DNA of 64,000 bases from Cymbomonas tetramitiformis (lineage: Eukaryota > Chlorophyta > Pyramimonadophyceae > Pyramimonadales > Pyramimonadaceae), in assembly GCA_001247695.2 (NCBI GenBank), contig LGRX02027868.1, forward strand, positions 31,659 to 95,658, given 5' to 3'. This document shows positions 26,091 through 39,073 of the stretch, in pieces; within the stretch, counting starts at the first letter, position 1; every line of letters starts with the position of its first letter. The notes beneath the pieces were generated by a model. The model saw only the letters and a list, made by a program, of their open reading frames with translations, searched no databases and had not been told where the DNA came from. Made by a program: the position numbers and the translations under genes.

Positions 26091-29000
26091 ACATGTGAAC
26101 GTTGTCCCTGAAGACTTCATTGAGATTTGCACACACTTTCATAAGCGCATGTGTTCAATATATATATATATATATATATATATCCACATTCTCATTGGAT
26201 TGTAGAACTAGTCAGCCCTGAAATATTAATATAAAGAGATATTTCATTCGCGTATTCAACTACTTTTTGCATAAGTGTGACATCTTGGCCTCGCTCCCAA
26301 AACAAAATCTTCAGAAATGGACGAGCTTATCGGGCTTTCTGTCACTTCCATCTATGGATAAGAAATTCTGCTCACTAAACCGCCACAAATTTGTACATGC
26401 ATTTCTACCAAACATCCTTTCTTTGAAACATCCTGGTCCGCTGTATGTATGAAATGTAAATATATGTGTAGAAGTGTAGAAGTGTGCGTAAATTATGACC
26501 TACCAGAAATCGGGCGTAGAGTGGACGAGACCGCCCGAATCCATCGCCAGCGGATGTGGGCATGCGACCTGGGTTCCAGAGAATACGTGATAATGTGCGA
26601 GGTGGTCCACGTTGTCTCGTCATGCAAACGGGCAGACGCATATAGGGAGAGTGGGGACAAATATAGGGACACTGTGGCAGGAACGCAGGTATATGCGGGG
26701 TGTCAGATCAGCATCGGCTTATTAGTCACGGATTGGAGGGAGATCGCAGATATCAACGTGGCATTCTCAAGACGAATTTTACTAATACAATACAATTTCA
26801 AAATATCGAAGATGTATGTCACGACTACAGGTTGCTAGCCTAGCCTTCCAGGGAAAAAACATGAAAGATGACCTATGTCATTAGGAAAACTTTTTTTTCT
26901 TCATAAAACAAAAATGTCGGGGATATTTAAGAGGTCCCACGCATGCAAACTTTTCTTCTAAAATTATTATTTTTCGTCATGAACATTGTGTTATATTGAA
27001 TCCGGGACTTTTTCTCCGGCCAATCGAAAAAATCGCAGATATTAGTACTCTGGTCGGGGACGGCAGTTTTAAGAATCTCCCCTCCTCCCATCCCATCTCC
27101 GACCCCCCCTCCTCTCCGCCCCCCACTGCCCCACCACCGCCCTCTACTCTGCGAAATCCCCTCTCTTCTCTCCCCCCGTTCAGACAGTATTTTTTCCGAC
27201 TGAAACATATTTTTAAATGCCTAGGGAAAATAAAATGTCGAAGGTTGCGCCGTCTTTGTATTTTCCCGCCTTCCGTGTTTTATGTCGGATGGATGCCGGT
27301 TGTAGAACACACTCTGTAACAATTAATGCCACGTAGATGATATGCGCACGTGGAAACGGTCGAGTCATGTTTTCTAACAATCGAGGCACATATAGGGACA
27401 CATACAAGGACATGAGTCGAAGTGTATCTATCTCACTATGTTATTAGTGAGGTAAATATGCATAAATCAATACTGTATGTGTGAGCGGATTCGTACAGGT
27501 TGATTCCTGGAATAGATAATCAGAAGTGGTAAGATATTACCATGACCAAATCCTAAACCCGGAACGAATCGGTCAGCCACTTGGCTCGTGTGGTGACTAC
27601 GTACGTAGCAGACACCGACAATCAATTCATTGTAAACAGACTTAGGCAATCAGTCAAGGGTCAGCACAGGACTCCCGGTCAGGGCTACATAGGCAGAAGC
27701 CAGCACTGCGTGCTTGCAATATTCGTGGCTCCGGTTAAGTGCTTGACGGTGGATGGATGTGCAGATTCATAGGAGAGTTGAAACAACTGTGTGGAATTTG
27801 CTTGCTCGATTTAAGGGTGGTGTCCGCATGACTGGTAACCTGGAAATCGAAGCTGAGACGGTGACTGCAGATACACAGTCACGGTGTTACTTCCAGCGCC
27901 TTCTTCTAATCCCACCGCATGGGATGAACAAATTTTCGGATCCAATTCAACCGACCGCCTGTGCAGTTCAGACCCCTCAGCACGGGAGAAGCTGCTTTTA
28001 TCCAACCGATTGACGCACCGCCTGTGCAGTTCGCACATCGCCACACAAAACTGCTTTTGTCCAGTTTCGAACCCATCTGCAGGCGCGGATCACGGAACAA
28101 ACTGCCGTCATTTAACGTACCCATCATGCTCATGCAAAAGTTCAACAGCAGATAACGGTTCGAAGGAATCTAAAACGGGGTTTCCCAGAAAGACAAGGTT
28201 TCTCTTGGTTTTCCGGGTTCAAGTTTAGCGGCAGGAAACGTGTCTATGGACTTACAAAACAAGCCCAGATCGTAGCACTGCCATCTTGTCTGAAGGCATA
28301 GGAACTCTTCCATAATTCGGCACTAAGGCAACCCATTATAATCTTGGATTGTTTTGTCTTGCATTTCCGATAGTTAACGATGAAGTTGAAAAAAATAGGT
28401 CTGAGGTGTACCCTCGACGAGAGGAGAGAAGATCGCTGAGCCCACCTGAATTGATCGCCACTCAGGTGCAGCCGCCGACAGAAAGAAGAGAGAACATTCA
28501 AGCTAGAAAGTGTACCTTGAGCTTCGATCCCGGAGTGCAAGCTAAGAACCAAGTCTGGCAGGCTGTCTCAAATCATTACTTGTGTAAAGTGAAGACCTTT
28601 TCTTTGAATATTGTTGCCATCACGCGAGAATGAACGTGAACATTCAGTTGACCAAGGCGACGCTAGGGGCTCCAAGTCGGTGCCGAGTCACCGAAGCCCA
28701 AAGGTCATTTTCTATGAAAGCGCAAAGAGTTAGCAACGTTCACATCCATGTGCTTGGACGCGCACTTGCATCTTCTTGAGGAAGGTTAGTTTGAAATACC
28801 GTTACAAGGTTTATTATCTTGGCCTAGGTTGAGTAGGCTTCTACTGAACTCGCAACTGACAAAACCCTTCACAAATCACGCTGATTTCACGCTGATTTCA
28901 CTTCACAAAACCTAAAGTAGTCAGAAAAACCTCTCAAGGTGTCTCAACTTTGATTTCTTTTTGGCGAGCTAGGGGCAGTTCAGATACCCGTTCAGGTGCG

Positions 29001-30908
29001 CTATCAGCATTTATTTTTCGAATCAGGTCCTGGGGAGGCATTTGTTCGAAAGCTGTCTCAGTATTAGCTTTCGGGCGTTGCTCGTGATTGCTCCCAAGGA
29101 TGTAAGCGGCCGATATCATATCGGCTCGTCGTCGCGAAATAACTCCCCGCGAGTGCTTCATAACACAGCGAACCCGGATTTCCAGCAAATTCTCAGTCCT
29201 TTACAACAGTGTATGCAGCGTCCAGCAACTCTCCGGAGCTAAAAACTGACCGTCCCGACAGGAATTTCAGAGACAATGCATGCATAGTTTGGTTAGAAGT
29301 AAAGCAAACGACGGATGTGCGAAAACATGTTTGTACCTGAGGATCTTGGAAGGCAAGATTCTGACTCATTTTAGAAATACCAACAGTAAATCTACAGGCA
29401 CCTTAGACAGCCCATCAAGGAGCTCCCAAAGGCCCCAGAAAAGGTGCGTTGCACAACTGTGAAGACCTCGCAGCACGCCACAGTTGGGCCAAGTCTTGGG
29501 GCTGTGGACAGGGGTACCTGCACTCCTTTTCGGTCGCCTTCCATGTTAGAATCGAAAGTCTCGGCGTTTTCTGAGCTCATAGGGAGAACCAGTCTCAGTA
29601 AGTGTTTGCGCCGGCTTAGTGGTACATCGCTATCCAATATTTTGTATGTATACCATAGCGCCCTCGAGGTCGGTTCAGGCATATCCTCTTCACTGTAAAG
29701 TGGACTCGTCCGAGAGTCTTGAAATAACTTTTTGAAGCGATCGGGTGTGCTGGTGAGTCTAGTACCAACATACCGAGATAGTCCGTTCGCAAGGTTTACG
29801 TCTGTTTTCCCACCGCTAAAACAACACCGTCTGGTACTAATCAGAGAGCAGGTGTCTCGAAACTGCTTCACCCGGCAAGCAGCGATAGAAAAGTCGGCGT
29901 GCGTAGTTCCAACCCTGGTCATTGGGGAGTGCAAGATTGTTAAGCTTGCAAGAGTTTTGCGCCTCACAGTATGGCTTTGCAAGTGATGGGTGGGTGCACG
30001 TGGACACAGCGTCAGTGGAATGATAGAGTCACAACTTGAAAGTCTCTGGAAGCTATGACTTGAGACAAATCATCATCTATCCTCGTATGGTGGCGAAATT
30101 GAATACTTTACTGAAAAGAAAGGTTGTACTCTCGTTGTTTGGTGGATGCTGAAGTTCTTTTCAGTATTTCGAGAGAGAGTTCAAAAGATAGCAGGCATTA
30201 ATCTTCGCTCCAGTCACAAGGAAGGGTGCTCTTCCACAGCGGTTATATCAATAACACCAGCTTATACGAATAATTTAACGAGTTTGAGGAGTTGAGTCCA
30301 AAGATCCAGACGTGAGACGAAAGCGTTTGAAGCAATAGAGCTCAACAGAACCTGACTGGTGGACACCGTGAACAGGGGAGTTGTCCTGTCGTTGTGAGCT
30401 CTTCTGAATCGAGAATGGATATGATATTTGTTTTGTTACTGTTTATACTCAATACAGTACTGTCTCTCGTAAGCCACATCCACACCAGAGCCAGACCCAC
30501 CACCCACGCCAGACCGAGACGCCACACGCCAGACGAGAGCTCAGATGAGAGCACAGAGCAGACGAGAGCCAAGCCATCATGACGATCATGACGATATCAC
30601 GATGAGCCTTGAGCCTATGAGCCATCATCGATCGCGAATTCGCGATCATAAATTCATCGCGATCATTGATCGTACGGTAAATCGTTATTTCATTAGTTCA
30701 TTACAGTTTTGTGACACACCTACCCTACGGACCCCCCTAGCTACCCTAGCTACCCAATAATCACACCTGTAAAGCAAGATGCATGTCACGGATAGGGTAT
30801 CAGAGACGAGCACTACCGGAATATCCTAGTACACCAGATATCAGATAGTCTCGTACTCGTGTGGATAAACTGTATAAGATAAATAAACCCTAAGCTAGAT
30901 ATACCCGG
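26091..30908. other. Host or old-repeat DNA without a firm gene
   Basis: Contains a (TA)n run at about 26158-26183, a pyrimidine tract at 27077-27180, and a degenerate duplicated module near 27940-28040 (CGCCTGTGCAGTTC twice). The longest open frame, 29392-29982 minus (196 codons), has ordinary amino-acid composition but no motif I recognise. It could be an exon of an unidentified gene, but I would not call it without transcript evidence. Around 30440-30660 are repeated CCAGA/GAGC words and the palindrome ATCGCGAATTCGCGAT. Confidence 0.4.
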
Positions 30909-31062
30909 AACGGTCTCGGACGGTTGATGAAGACGGTGAAATATATATATATATACATATATACATATATATATATTAGTCTACCTAAGAACAAAGCTGA
31001 CAAGCGGTGGTCACGAAGGAACACTGTAAGTCTAAGATGAGATAATCAGAATACAGGGTGTT

Positions 31063-31689
31063 CGTCAGGGTCATGACCGATGACATATGTCTCATACATG
31101 TCATACGTGTCATACCTGTCAGACATGTCATACCATGTCATGTCATGACAGTCGGTCGCGTGATATATTATTATGACAGTCGGTCGCGTCATATATTATT
31201 ATGACAGTCGGTCGCGTCATATATTATTATGACAGTCGTCAGTACGGTCGACCATGATTGTACCTGTCGTCAGATGATAATGTCACATCATCTGTCATTA
31301 TTCAAGGAAAGACTTGAATGACCCTGTCATCGAGAGTTCGTACGTCGAACTCGAAGATGACAAGCAAGACACATCTTGAAGTACAAACAAGAACCATCTT
31401 TGCTTTAAGCATGTGCGGAACACGCATGCACAGCATGAACGAACTATTCGTTATCACCATGCTGGTCGGTCAACCTATGTCTCGGGTTCACAACCCAATG
31501 GCGGTACTATCTATGATGATAGGAGACATATGGTATAAGATGAGGAAGCCGTTGGGCTTCAAGCAGTTCTTCACTCAGAGATTGCACTCATCACCCGCTA
31601 TTACGTACACTCGCGTTGCTGTCCAACTTCGCAGTGTTTATTTGTATATTGATAATATATTCACGGCGCCTGTTTATCCCGCCGTATCA
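31063..31689 (+). repeat. 5' LTR of the chromovirus
   Basis: Starts CGTCAGGGTCATGACC (the other copy starts TGTCAGGG, so the T of the canonical TG was lost) and ends CGCCGTATCA. It contains nested CATGTCATA words and three direct copies of ATGACAGTCGGTCGCGT followed by ATATATTATT (31146-31230). Confidence 0.88.
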
Positions 31690-31692
31690 TAT

Positions 31693-31704
31693 GGTATTCT
31701 CCTA
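31693..31704 (+). promoter_or_regulatory. Candidate primer binding site
   Basis: TGGTATTCTCCT lies 3 bases after the LTR and begins with TGG, as needed to pair with a tRNA CCA end. The tRNA is not identified. Confidence 0.45.
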
Positions 31705-34700
31705 AAACTCGTCAAGGCACGAAAAGAGAACTCAAGTGTGAGTGCAGCGACAGAGATAGTATATTTCATATTGTTCGCAGGTTTGCAGGTGGGCGCATAA
31801 GCGACAGCGCTCGCAGTGATACTGAATATCTGCACAGCGAATATTGATATCTGCACGCTCGAATAATCGACAGAACAGAGTGCGCGAGGATAATCGTCGC
31901 ATCGACAGATCGTATACAGCAGCAGAGCGGCATCTATACTGCGCGAAAAGGTGTGCATGCGCCAAACAAATGAACGGCGATCACACATGAGCGCAGAAGC
32001 GATTCGCAGCTGTAAGAAATTTATGTACAGCGATCACATATGCGCACAAGAATGATTCGCAGCTGTAAGAATTACGCAGTATGAGATGCGGGCACGGAAA
32101 ACATCAGCGGAATCATGATCCGCGCGCAAATTAGCACTCGTATGTCGTATCATGTGCTAAGTATATGGCGACAAAATGTGCTCTTCATCAACAGCGCGTA
32201 CAATTGCGATATTCATGATTGCAATAAATCACTTGCAGCGCACGATCATTATTTTGCAGTTTTGTGATGACGATGTCAATATGCAAAATGTCATCAATAC
32301 ACAGTCGTTATTGAAAGTTGCAATAATCATCTGCGCATCATATGCGCGCGTCACGATATCCTCTACAAAATATGTGTACACTTACAGGGATAATCATGAA
32401 CGGACACATGATGACAATATTGCAGCATGCCACACAATACTTTGATGACTGCTGAGACATTGCAAATTATTCACTGTCAGATTTGTATACTTACTTGCAA
32501 TCAAGAGTGTGAACTGCATAAATGATGTGTGAATAGCTTACACACACACACACATGCTCAACATGACAGATCATGAATAATCATCAGCATTCATGCTTAT
32601 CAGGAGCATAGTAATGTGTGCAAAATATGTGTGTGCGGAGATTTCAATGATTACAGCACACACACACACACACACACGCACACAGGCACATATACTCACT
32701 TGCAGCTTCACCAACATGCAGTACATAAAGAGTGCATTCAGCATTATACCACATGTACATTATATGTTGAGTGACTACAACATTGTGAATTGTGCATGCT
32801 TAACCAATACAACTTGACCACGATACCAGCTGTAGTATACATTGCACAAGCATTCTGCAGTGAATGTTATATTTGGAATCCATGTTAGCAAAAGGTGCCT
32901 GAAGGTGGTTATTAACATCATAATTAGCTCGACAAAGTCCTGGCATGCATGTCGAGATACATGGGATGGACTTGTCGTTCTATGGTGGATCACTGGAAGG
33001 AATGCTCACCTGAGCTACATGTGAAATATACCCATCAACTCATTTTGTAATGAGATCAACATGGAATTACAATAATCCCTAAACCTGATATATCATGCTA
33101 GATGTATTCAGTGCATGGTATGCTGACTATCTTGCATGATGAATTGTCTAGGATATTGTAATATCCAGAACATATCCTACTGCAAAGTGTGTAAAAGTGA
33201 ACACACATACACACACACACACACTGGCAGAAGTACTGACCAGCCGTACTACACATTACACATACACTGGCATTCATTACATATGTTGACATTCACTGAC
33301 TCAGAGTGAATAGATCAATTATAATGTACATGATAATATGGATAACATTCCACAAACACATGTGCGTGTGGAATGTCAGTGATTGCGATAGATAAGGGAG
33401 CAGGATAAGACAACATGTTGTAGGGCTGGATGGAGTTATCTCCAGACCCGAAGGCAAGATACTGCACCCATGCAACAGCTGGTAACTGTTGGGTGCAGTC
33501 CACTCGTCATTCCACATATCATCGTTGGAGCAACAACAACAACTACATTGCATATTGACAGTTGATTCAGATTTGATCAGTTCAAATGCATGCAACTCTC
33601 AGATCAGTATCTACATGACATCTGATAATAGTTGTTGAGGACAGCACACACATACAAATGTGTTGTGTCAAATTGTTGTGATTGTATCAAGCAATGTCCA
33701 GATATGTTCTAAATAAGAATTATCATTTTGATAAATCTTAGAGCACAGACCTATGCTCAGAACAGATCATAGATTGACAAATATCACTAAAGTGGATGTT
33801 CCTAAATGGATGTTCCCACTTAAGTTGATAAATCTATACATCATCAGAATGTACATTTACTGCCATGGGTTTAAATCAGTAAAACCCAGAAATGTTGTCA
33901 ACCTTAAATGTTGATATACAGCATAATTTACTTATTTGCCATGAAATTGTCATGTGCAAAAGTGAAGTTTATTGCAGTAATTCTGTACTTTACATTCCAC
34001 ATACACACCGAGATATGTCACCGAGACAATATACCGGATGGCCTAAAAAGCTGTAAAATGGGTGAAAATTTTCCACGTTTAATTTCAAAATTGAAAGTTC
34101 GACCCCATTTTATTTTGAATTATGATTTTATACCTATTAAGGTATCAGAAAAACATAATGACCATGGTCATATCTCGTGTAACACCCTAGATATTAGGTG
34201 TGTAACATATAGGAGTGTACATATTGGCTGAAAAGCAAAATCGGTCAAAATGTTCTACGTTGAATCTTTTGAAAATTTGGGATTTTTTTTTTCTATAACG
34301 CATATTTAGCTATCAAATAACAATCCCTGAATGGCACTACGCGTGTAACACCCTGTAACACCCGAATAATTGAATGTGTGTGTAAGGGGTGTAACGTACC
34401 TTCTGAACACCACTCAACATTCAGTTAGGTATTAAATGCAGTTTTGCTTAAAAACATTTGCAAAATATTTATACTGCTTATTTTTTACCTATCTTAGGGT
34501 TACTGATACCATGTAACACCCTAATCACATTATTGGGTATAAGGGCCACTGTAACCAGATATGCCCTAAAATGCCGTTGTAATTTCGATAAACTTCGTGT
34601 TTGGCATTAAATATCATGCTGTTTTCGACACAGACATGATTATATATCGGGCAACAACCCAAGAACTGTAACAGATGCTTCCTATATGGGATGCATGCTA

Positions 34701-34890
34701 TTATGAGGTATTGGCAATCGACAACTGCCACTATATCACACACTTCCTTGAGGGGGGAAGAAGGTGGATATATATATATATATACTTACCTCATTATTAT
34801 GTACGAATGTACTACATGTATGTAAACATACCGATATACCACATATAACATATAAATCACACACACTCAGTTAGATGACTAGCTAAAGGT
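31705..34890 (+). other. Long non-coding leader of the chromovirus
   Basis: 3.2 kb between primer site and gag with no convincing frame. It is rich in GCACA/CATATG words, (CA)n runs at 32540-32555, 32657-32690 and 33200-33225, and a (TA)n run near 34770. Three ...GTAACACCCTA... motifs occur between 34180 and 34525. Such leaders can hold packaging signals; nothing specific is visible. Confidence 0.5.
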
Positions 34891-34893
34891 ATT

Positions 34894-35477
34894 TTGGTGC
34901 TGTGTTTTACTATCGAAGAGGAAGAGCATGAGATTCCTGATATCAACCCAGGTCATTCGACTTGGTTTTCCGACATACTTGGTTCATACGACGCATACAG
35001 TCGGTTTAAGGTTCCTAAGTGGATCTCTGGTTATGCCGATACACTAACCAGATATGACCACATAGGCTATTATGACAACGTCAGTCGCATGAAACCAGAT
35101 ATGAGCCGGTACAAGGATCCTGCCAATGAGCCTCAGGCACCAGAAGCAGAGTATACAGAAGACAGTCCTCCGATGGTCTTTGTAGATCCAGATGCAGATT
35201 CAGTACCAGCACCAGCTCCACCAGCTCCACCCAGTTTGATTCCAAAGGTGAAAATGACACCACCTAGGGAATTCAAATCAGGACAGGACGCAGAGGTCTG
35301 GTTGGATACAGTGGACAGATATTTCCAGTTCACTTACTGTATCCAGGTGTCAATGATAAGGATTTTATCACAGTGTTTCTTACTCTCATACAGAATAATG
35401 ACAGCCACTATTTCCAGGTCTTGGCACAACAGCCATATGTCACTTATGAGATGGTCAGACAGACATTCCTCAGACAA
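34894..35477 (+). pseudogene. gag: gag, 5' part, interrupted
   Basis: An acidic then Pro/Ala-rich N-terminus (PAPAPPAPPSLIPKVK), followed by PPREFKSGQDAEVWLDTVDRYF, the start of a Ty3-type capsid domain. A one-base shift occurs near 35340: the alternative frame continues with NDKDFITVFLTLIQNN and ends TFLRQ at 35477, exactly where the CACTA element enters. The start codon is unclear (an in-frame TTG at 34894 opens the frame). The gene resumes at 43180. Confidence 0.7.
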
Positions 35478-36740
35478 CCCTACAGATCTGCAACCCTTGG
35501 GAAAGCTTTCCATAGGCATGGAAACGGGTGAAAACCCTATGGAAAAGCCCTATGGAAAAGGGAAAATGGATACTGGAGGTTATCTCGAAAACAAAAATTT
35601 TGAGTTTCCATCCCTATACTCACCCTTGGGAAGGTTTTCATTATTTTCCAGGGCATTCCATAGGGTGATTGTGCTTTCCATAGGGTTTTCCAAGGCATTC
35701 CATAGGGATGATTGTGGCGTCCATACCTATGGAACGTTTTCCATAGGGATGGAAGGAATCGTATGGAAAATATCGTATGGAAAACCCTATGGAAACCCAA
35801 TGGAAAGTCCTGGAATATCAAGCGCTTTCCGTACCTATGTCATCCCTATAGCCTTCCTATGGAAAGCCGTATGGAAAACCCTGTGGAAAAACACACGGAT
35901 CTGTTCCATCCCTATGATAACCCTATGCTGGCCCTATGGAACCTAATAGGTCATACCTATGGAAATCTTTTCCCCAGGCATGGTACCCCTTGGGAAACTT
36001 GTTTCCATACGGACGGTGTACCTATGGAAGCGAATTCCATAGGCGTAGTATCCCTTGGGAAGCAATCTTCCATACGGTCGATATACCTATGGAACGTTTT
36101 CCACAGGTATGGTATCCCCTGGGAAAGATCTTTCCATACGGACATTATGCGTACGGAAGACGGGCCCATACACTTAGCGTCCCTTGGGAAATAGGTTTCC
36201 ATACGGCCGACATACTTATGGAAAGGTTTTCCACTGGGTGGCTCACCTTTGGGAAAGATTGTTCCATAGGATGGCTATACCTATGGAAACACAATTCCAT
36301 ACGTGCTGTATACTTATGGAAAGGTATTCCATACGGATATTATACGTATGATTCCGTTAACAGCATCAGGAGTATACCTATGGAAACGCTTTCCGTAGGG
36401 TGACCCGCCCTATGGAATTCATATTCCATACGGTTATTATACTTATGGAGAGCATTTTCCGCAGGTGTACTATACCTACGGAAAGCTTTTTCCCCAGGGA
36501 TACCATGCGTATGAAAACCGTATATTATAGGTATGGAAAACATCTTTCCCTACGTATGTTATCCGTATGGAAACTATTTACTATAGGCATAGTATAGGTA
36601 TGGAACCAGTAAATATATATGGTTTCCATAGGCACGATATAGGGATAATATCGGGATGCTATACGTATGGAACTTAATTAATATTTACTTTCCATAGGCA
36701 CAGTAGTGGGGCAGTATAGGGATACTGTACGTGTAGCACT
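35478..36740. repeat. Left subterminal CCTATGGAAA array
   Basis: Dozens of copies of CCTATGGAAA or its complement TTTCCATAGG at intervals of roughly 15-40 bp in both orientations, many as TTTCCATACGG variants. In CACTA elements such subterminal motifs bind the transposase or its accessory protein. Further arrays: 38180-38960, 39470-39800, 40410-40600, 41370-41620 (CCCACCCTATG form) and 42070-43136. Confidence 0.82.
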
Positions 36741-36999
36741 GACTGTGTAGCATACATATTGCACATTAGCAACATGCAGTGTGTTCACTATGTTTCCACT
36801 GTGCGAGATAAACAAAATACTCGAGCATCTTTACTACGATTAACATGTATCTAGCTAGGCAGAAAGGAATACGAATGGGACTATCAAATTTTATCATACC
36901 AACGAATACACAAAATAATGTTCTACTCGTGCACTTTCTATTTACAATACGCAAAATAATGTTCTTCTCGTGCTCTTTCTATTTACAAGATGCCAACCT

Positions 37000-37300
37000 A
37001 AACGTTGACGTTGTACTCGAGGCCGTCGATTTTCTCCATCTCGCTTCGCTCCAAAACAACCGATCTAAAATGGAAAGTAAAGAGCCAACACTTAGTAAAA
37101 AAGCGGAAACGCACAAAAGAATATTCTATTGAAAACATAAAGGACTTATCAACCTAGAATGTTTGAAGGGATGCTTGAAGTTGACGTTGTACTCGAGGCG
37201 GTCGATTTCCTCCATTTCGCCCTCCTCGAAAACAGCCAATCTGAAAAGGAAAGTAAAGAGCCAACACTTAGTAAAAAGCGGAAACGCACAAAATAAACCT
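37000..37300. repeat. 173-bp direct repeat in the array-free middle of the CACTA element
   Basis: GTTGACGTTGTACTCGAGGC begins at about 37006 and again at about 37179. Both copies end with AGCCAACACTTAGTAAAAA and GCGGAAACGCACAAAA, and a third, decayed copy follows near 37390-37450. The segment 36760-38050 lacks CCTATGG words and may be a separate insertion. Confidence 0.6.
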
Positions 37301-37498
37301 TTATTGAAAACATAATTAACAACCGAGCAACCTCAAATAAATGCGAATATGAACGCGAGATGAAAACCTAATATGACTTCGCCACGCGAACGTTTTCAGC
37401 GGATCTGAAAAACGAAACCAACCAACTAACGTTTAGTAAAGAAGAAAGAAAATAGCAGTCGTCAACGAAAGAAGCAAAGGAAAGTAAAAGGGGGATGT

Positions 37499-37565
37499 GG
37501 AGTGAGTTGGATTTGAACCAACTATTTCGAGTGCAAAGGACTCGCGGGAATTTCCCGTTCACTCC
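37499..37565 (-). tRNA. tRNA-like gene, anticodon TTT (Lys), possibly a relic
   Basis: On the minus strand 67 bases fold as a cloverleaf: acceptor GGAGTGA/TCACTCC (7 of 7 pairs), D stem GGG/CCC with a short AAATT loop, anticodon stem CGAGT/ACTCG (5 of 5) with loop CCTTTGC (anticodon TTT), 5-base variable region, and T arm GTTGG-TTCAAAT-CCAAC (5 of 5). Oddities are C instead of T at position 33, AC instead of TA at 8-9, and a D loop without GG. It may be an organelle-type or SINE-derived tRNA rather than a working nuclear one. Confidence 0.5.
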
Positions 37566-39073
37566 TAGTCAAAGTTTCACGCATGCCAAGTATGAGCGCG
37601 CGAAGCACACACAAAATAATACACACGCATAACCAAAACATGCACTGCAAACCAGTGCCATATTGCAACCTGTGAGAATTAAAAATATCACAGCACGCAA
37701 CTCACTGGCGAGGCTGCTGCAACATTGCTGACGGCGAACTGTGAAGAGTGCAAAAACGTGAGTTTGAACTTGACCGTTCAGAAAAATCGAAGTGCTCAAA
37801 AACTTTGCCGTTCAGAAGTCACATCGGATCGACTCGTCATGCGAGCACGATCGACGATGACGACGATGATGACGATGCGATGTCTCAGACTCTCAGTGAC
37901 ATTGCATCGGAGATAATCGACTTATAAAATTTAAACTGGGATTAAATGTAATCAACCCTTCGTAATGGTCTAGAGGTGGCCGTCGTTCTCAGTCTCAATC
38001 GAACCTATGAGATCCCGATTTTTTTTGAAGTTCCAGAAATAAAATCTCGACTAGCCAAAATTGCGCATACAGGCCGCAATTTTGTTTTTTTGCCCCCCTC
38101 GTCAGTGAACAAATGGTTTGTTTTCTTGGGGGTGATCGAACAGGCTCATTTTATTTGGGGGGTTTTTGGCGGCGGTAGGGGGTCTTCCATAGGGGTTTCC
38201 ATAGGGATAGGCTCTGGATTTCCCATAGGGCACACCACTTTTTCCACAGGCTCCGGATTTTCCATATGGTACATTGGTGATGTTTTTTAACCTGTTTCCA
38301 GGCCATTCCACAGGTATGGACGCCACTATCATAGGGATGATCTCTGTGGCATTCCTTAACAGTGTAATTCTGCATTTTCCATAGGCATTTTCCAAGGGCG
38401 AGCGTAGGGCTGTTATAGGGTCCAAAAAAATCCTGTTTTAACCTGCCCTATTTTTCATTTTTTTGATTCCATCCCTATAAATTACCTATGGAATCCCGAA
38501 AATGGGGTGAGCCAACCTATGATCCCCCTGTGGAAACGATTTCCATTGGGGCCTGTGGAAAATTTTCCAGAGCCATTCCATACGATTTTCAGATAGGGGA
38601 TTTAAAAGTGCCCTATGGAAAGGTTTTTGCCCTATGGAAAGCCAATGGAAATGCGTTCCCATAGGTTTTACATAGGGTTTTTCCATCCCTGTGTAATTAT
38701 TTCCAGCCCTACGGACGCCACTATTACAGGGTTAACACCTCGACCGTTCATAGAATATCAACCCAATATCCCTATGGAAAATTCAAGTTATTTTCCCATA
38801 GGTTGTATAGGGTGGGCATCCCTATGGAACCAGAATACAGCATTCCTAACGTATGTCCACCCTATGTCCACCCTATGTCCACCCTACGTTCATGGTATGG
38901 AAGGTATTGAACACCTTCCATAGGGATGTCATTGGGCGGACCGCCCTACGGAACACATCGTATTGTTTCCATGCCTATGCCCACCCTACGCCCACCCTAT
39001 GACCACCTCATGATCACCCTATGCCTAGCAAATGAAAAGTTAAAAAGGAAGCAACGGTTCCAAGTAGTCATGC

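Noticed and set aside
28673..28692. AAGTCGGTGCCGAGTCACCG, resembling part of a Cas9 tracrRNA
   Set aside because: Short palindromic coincidence: no repeat array, no cas gene, eukaryotic context.
29392..29982. 196-codon minus-strand frame as a gene
   Set aside because: No recognisable domain or splice context; left as a remark only.
35512..36600. Frames rich in Met-Glu-Tyr-Gly-Lys repeats
   Set aside because: Translation of the CCTATGGAAA subterminal array in several frames on both strands.
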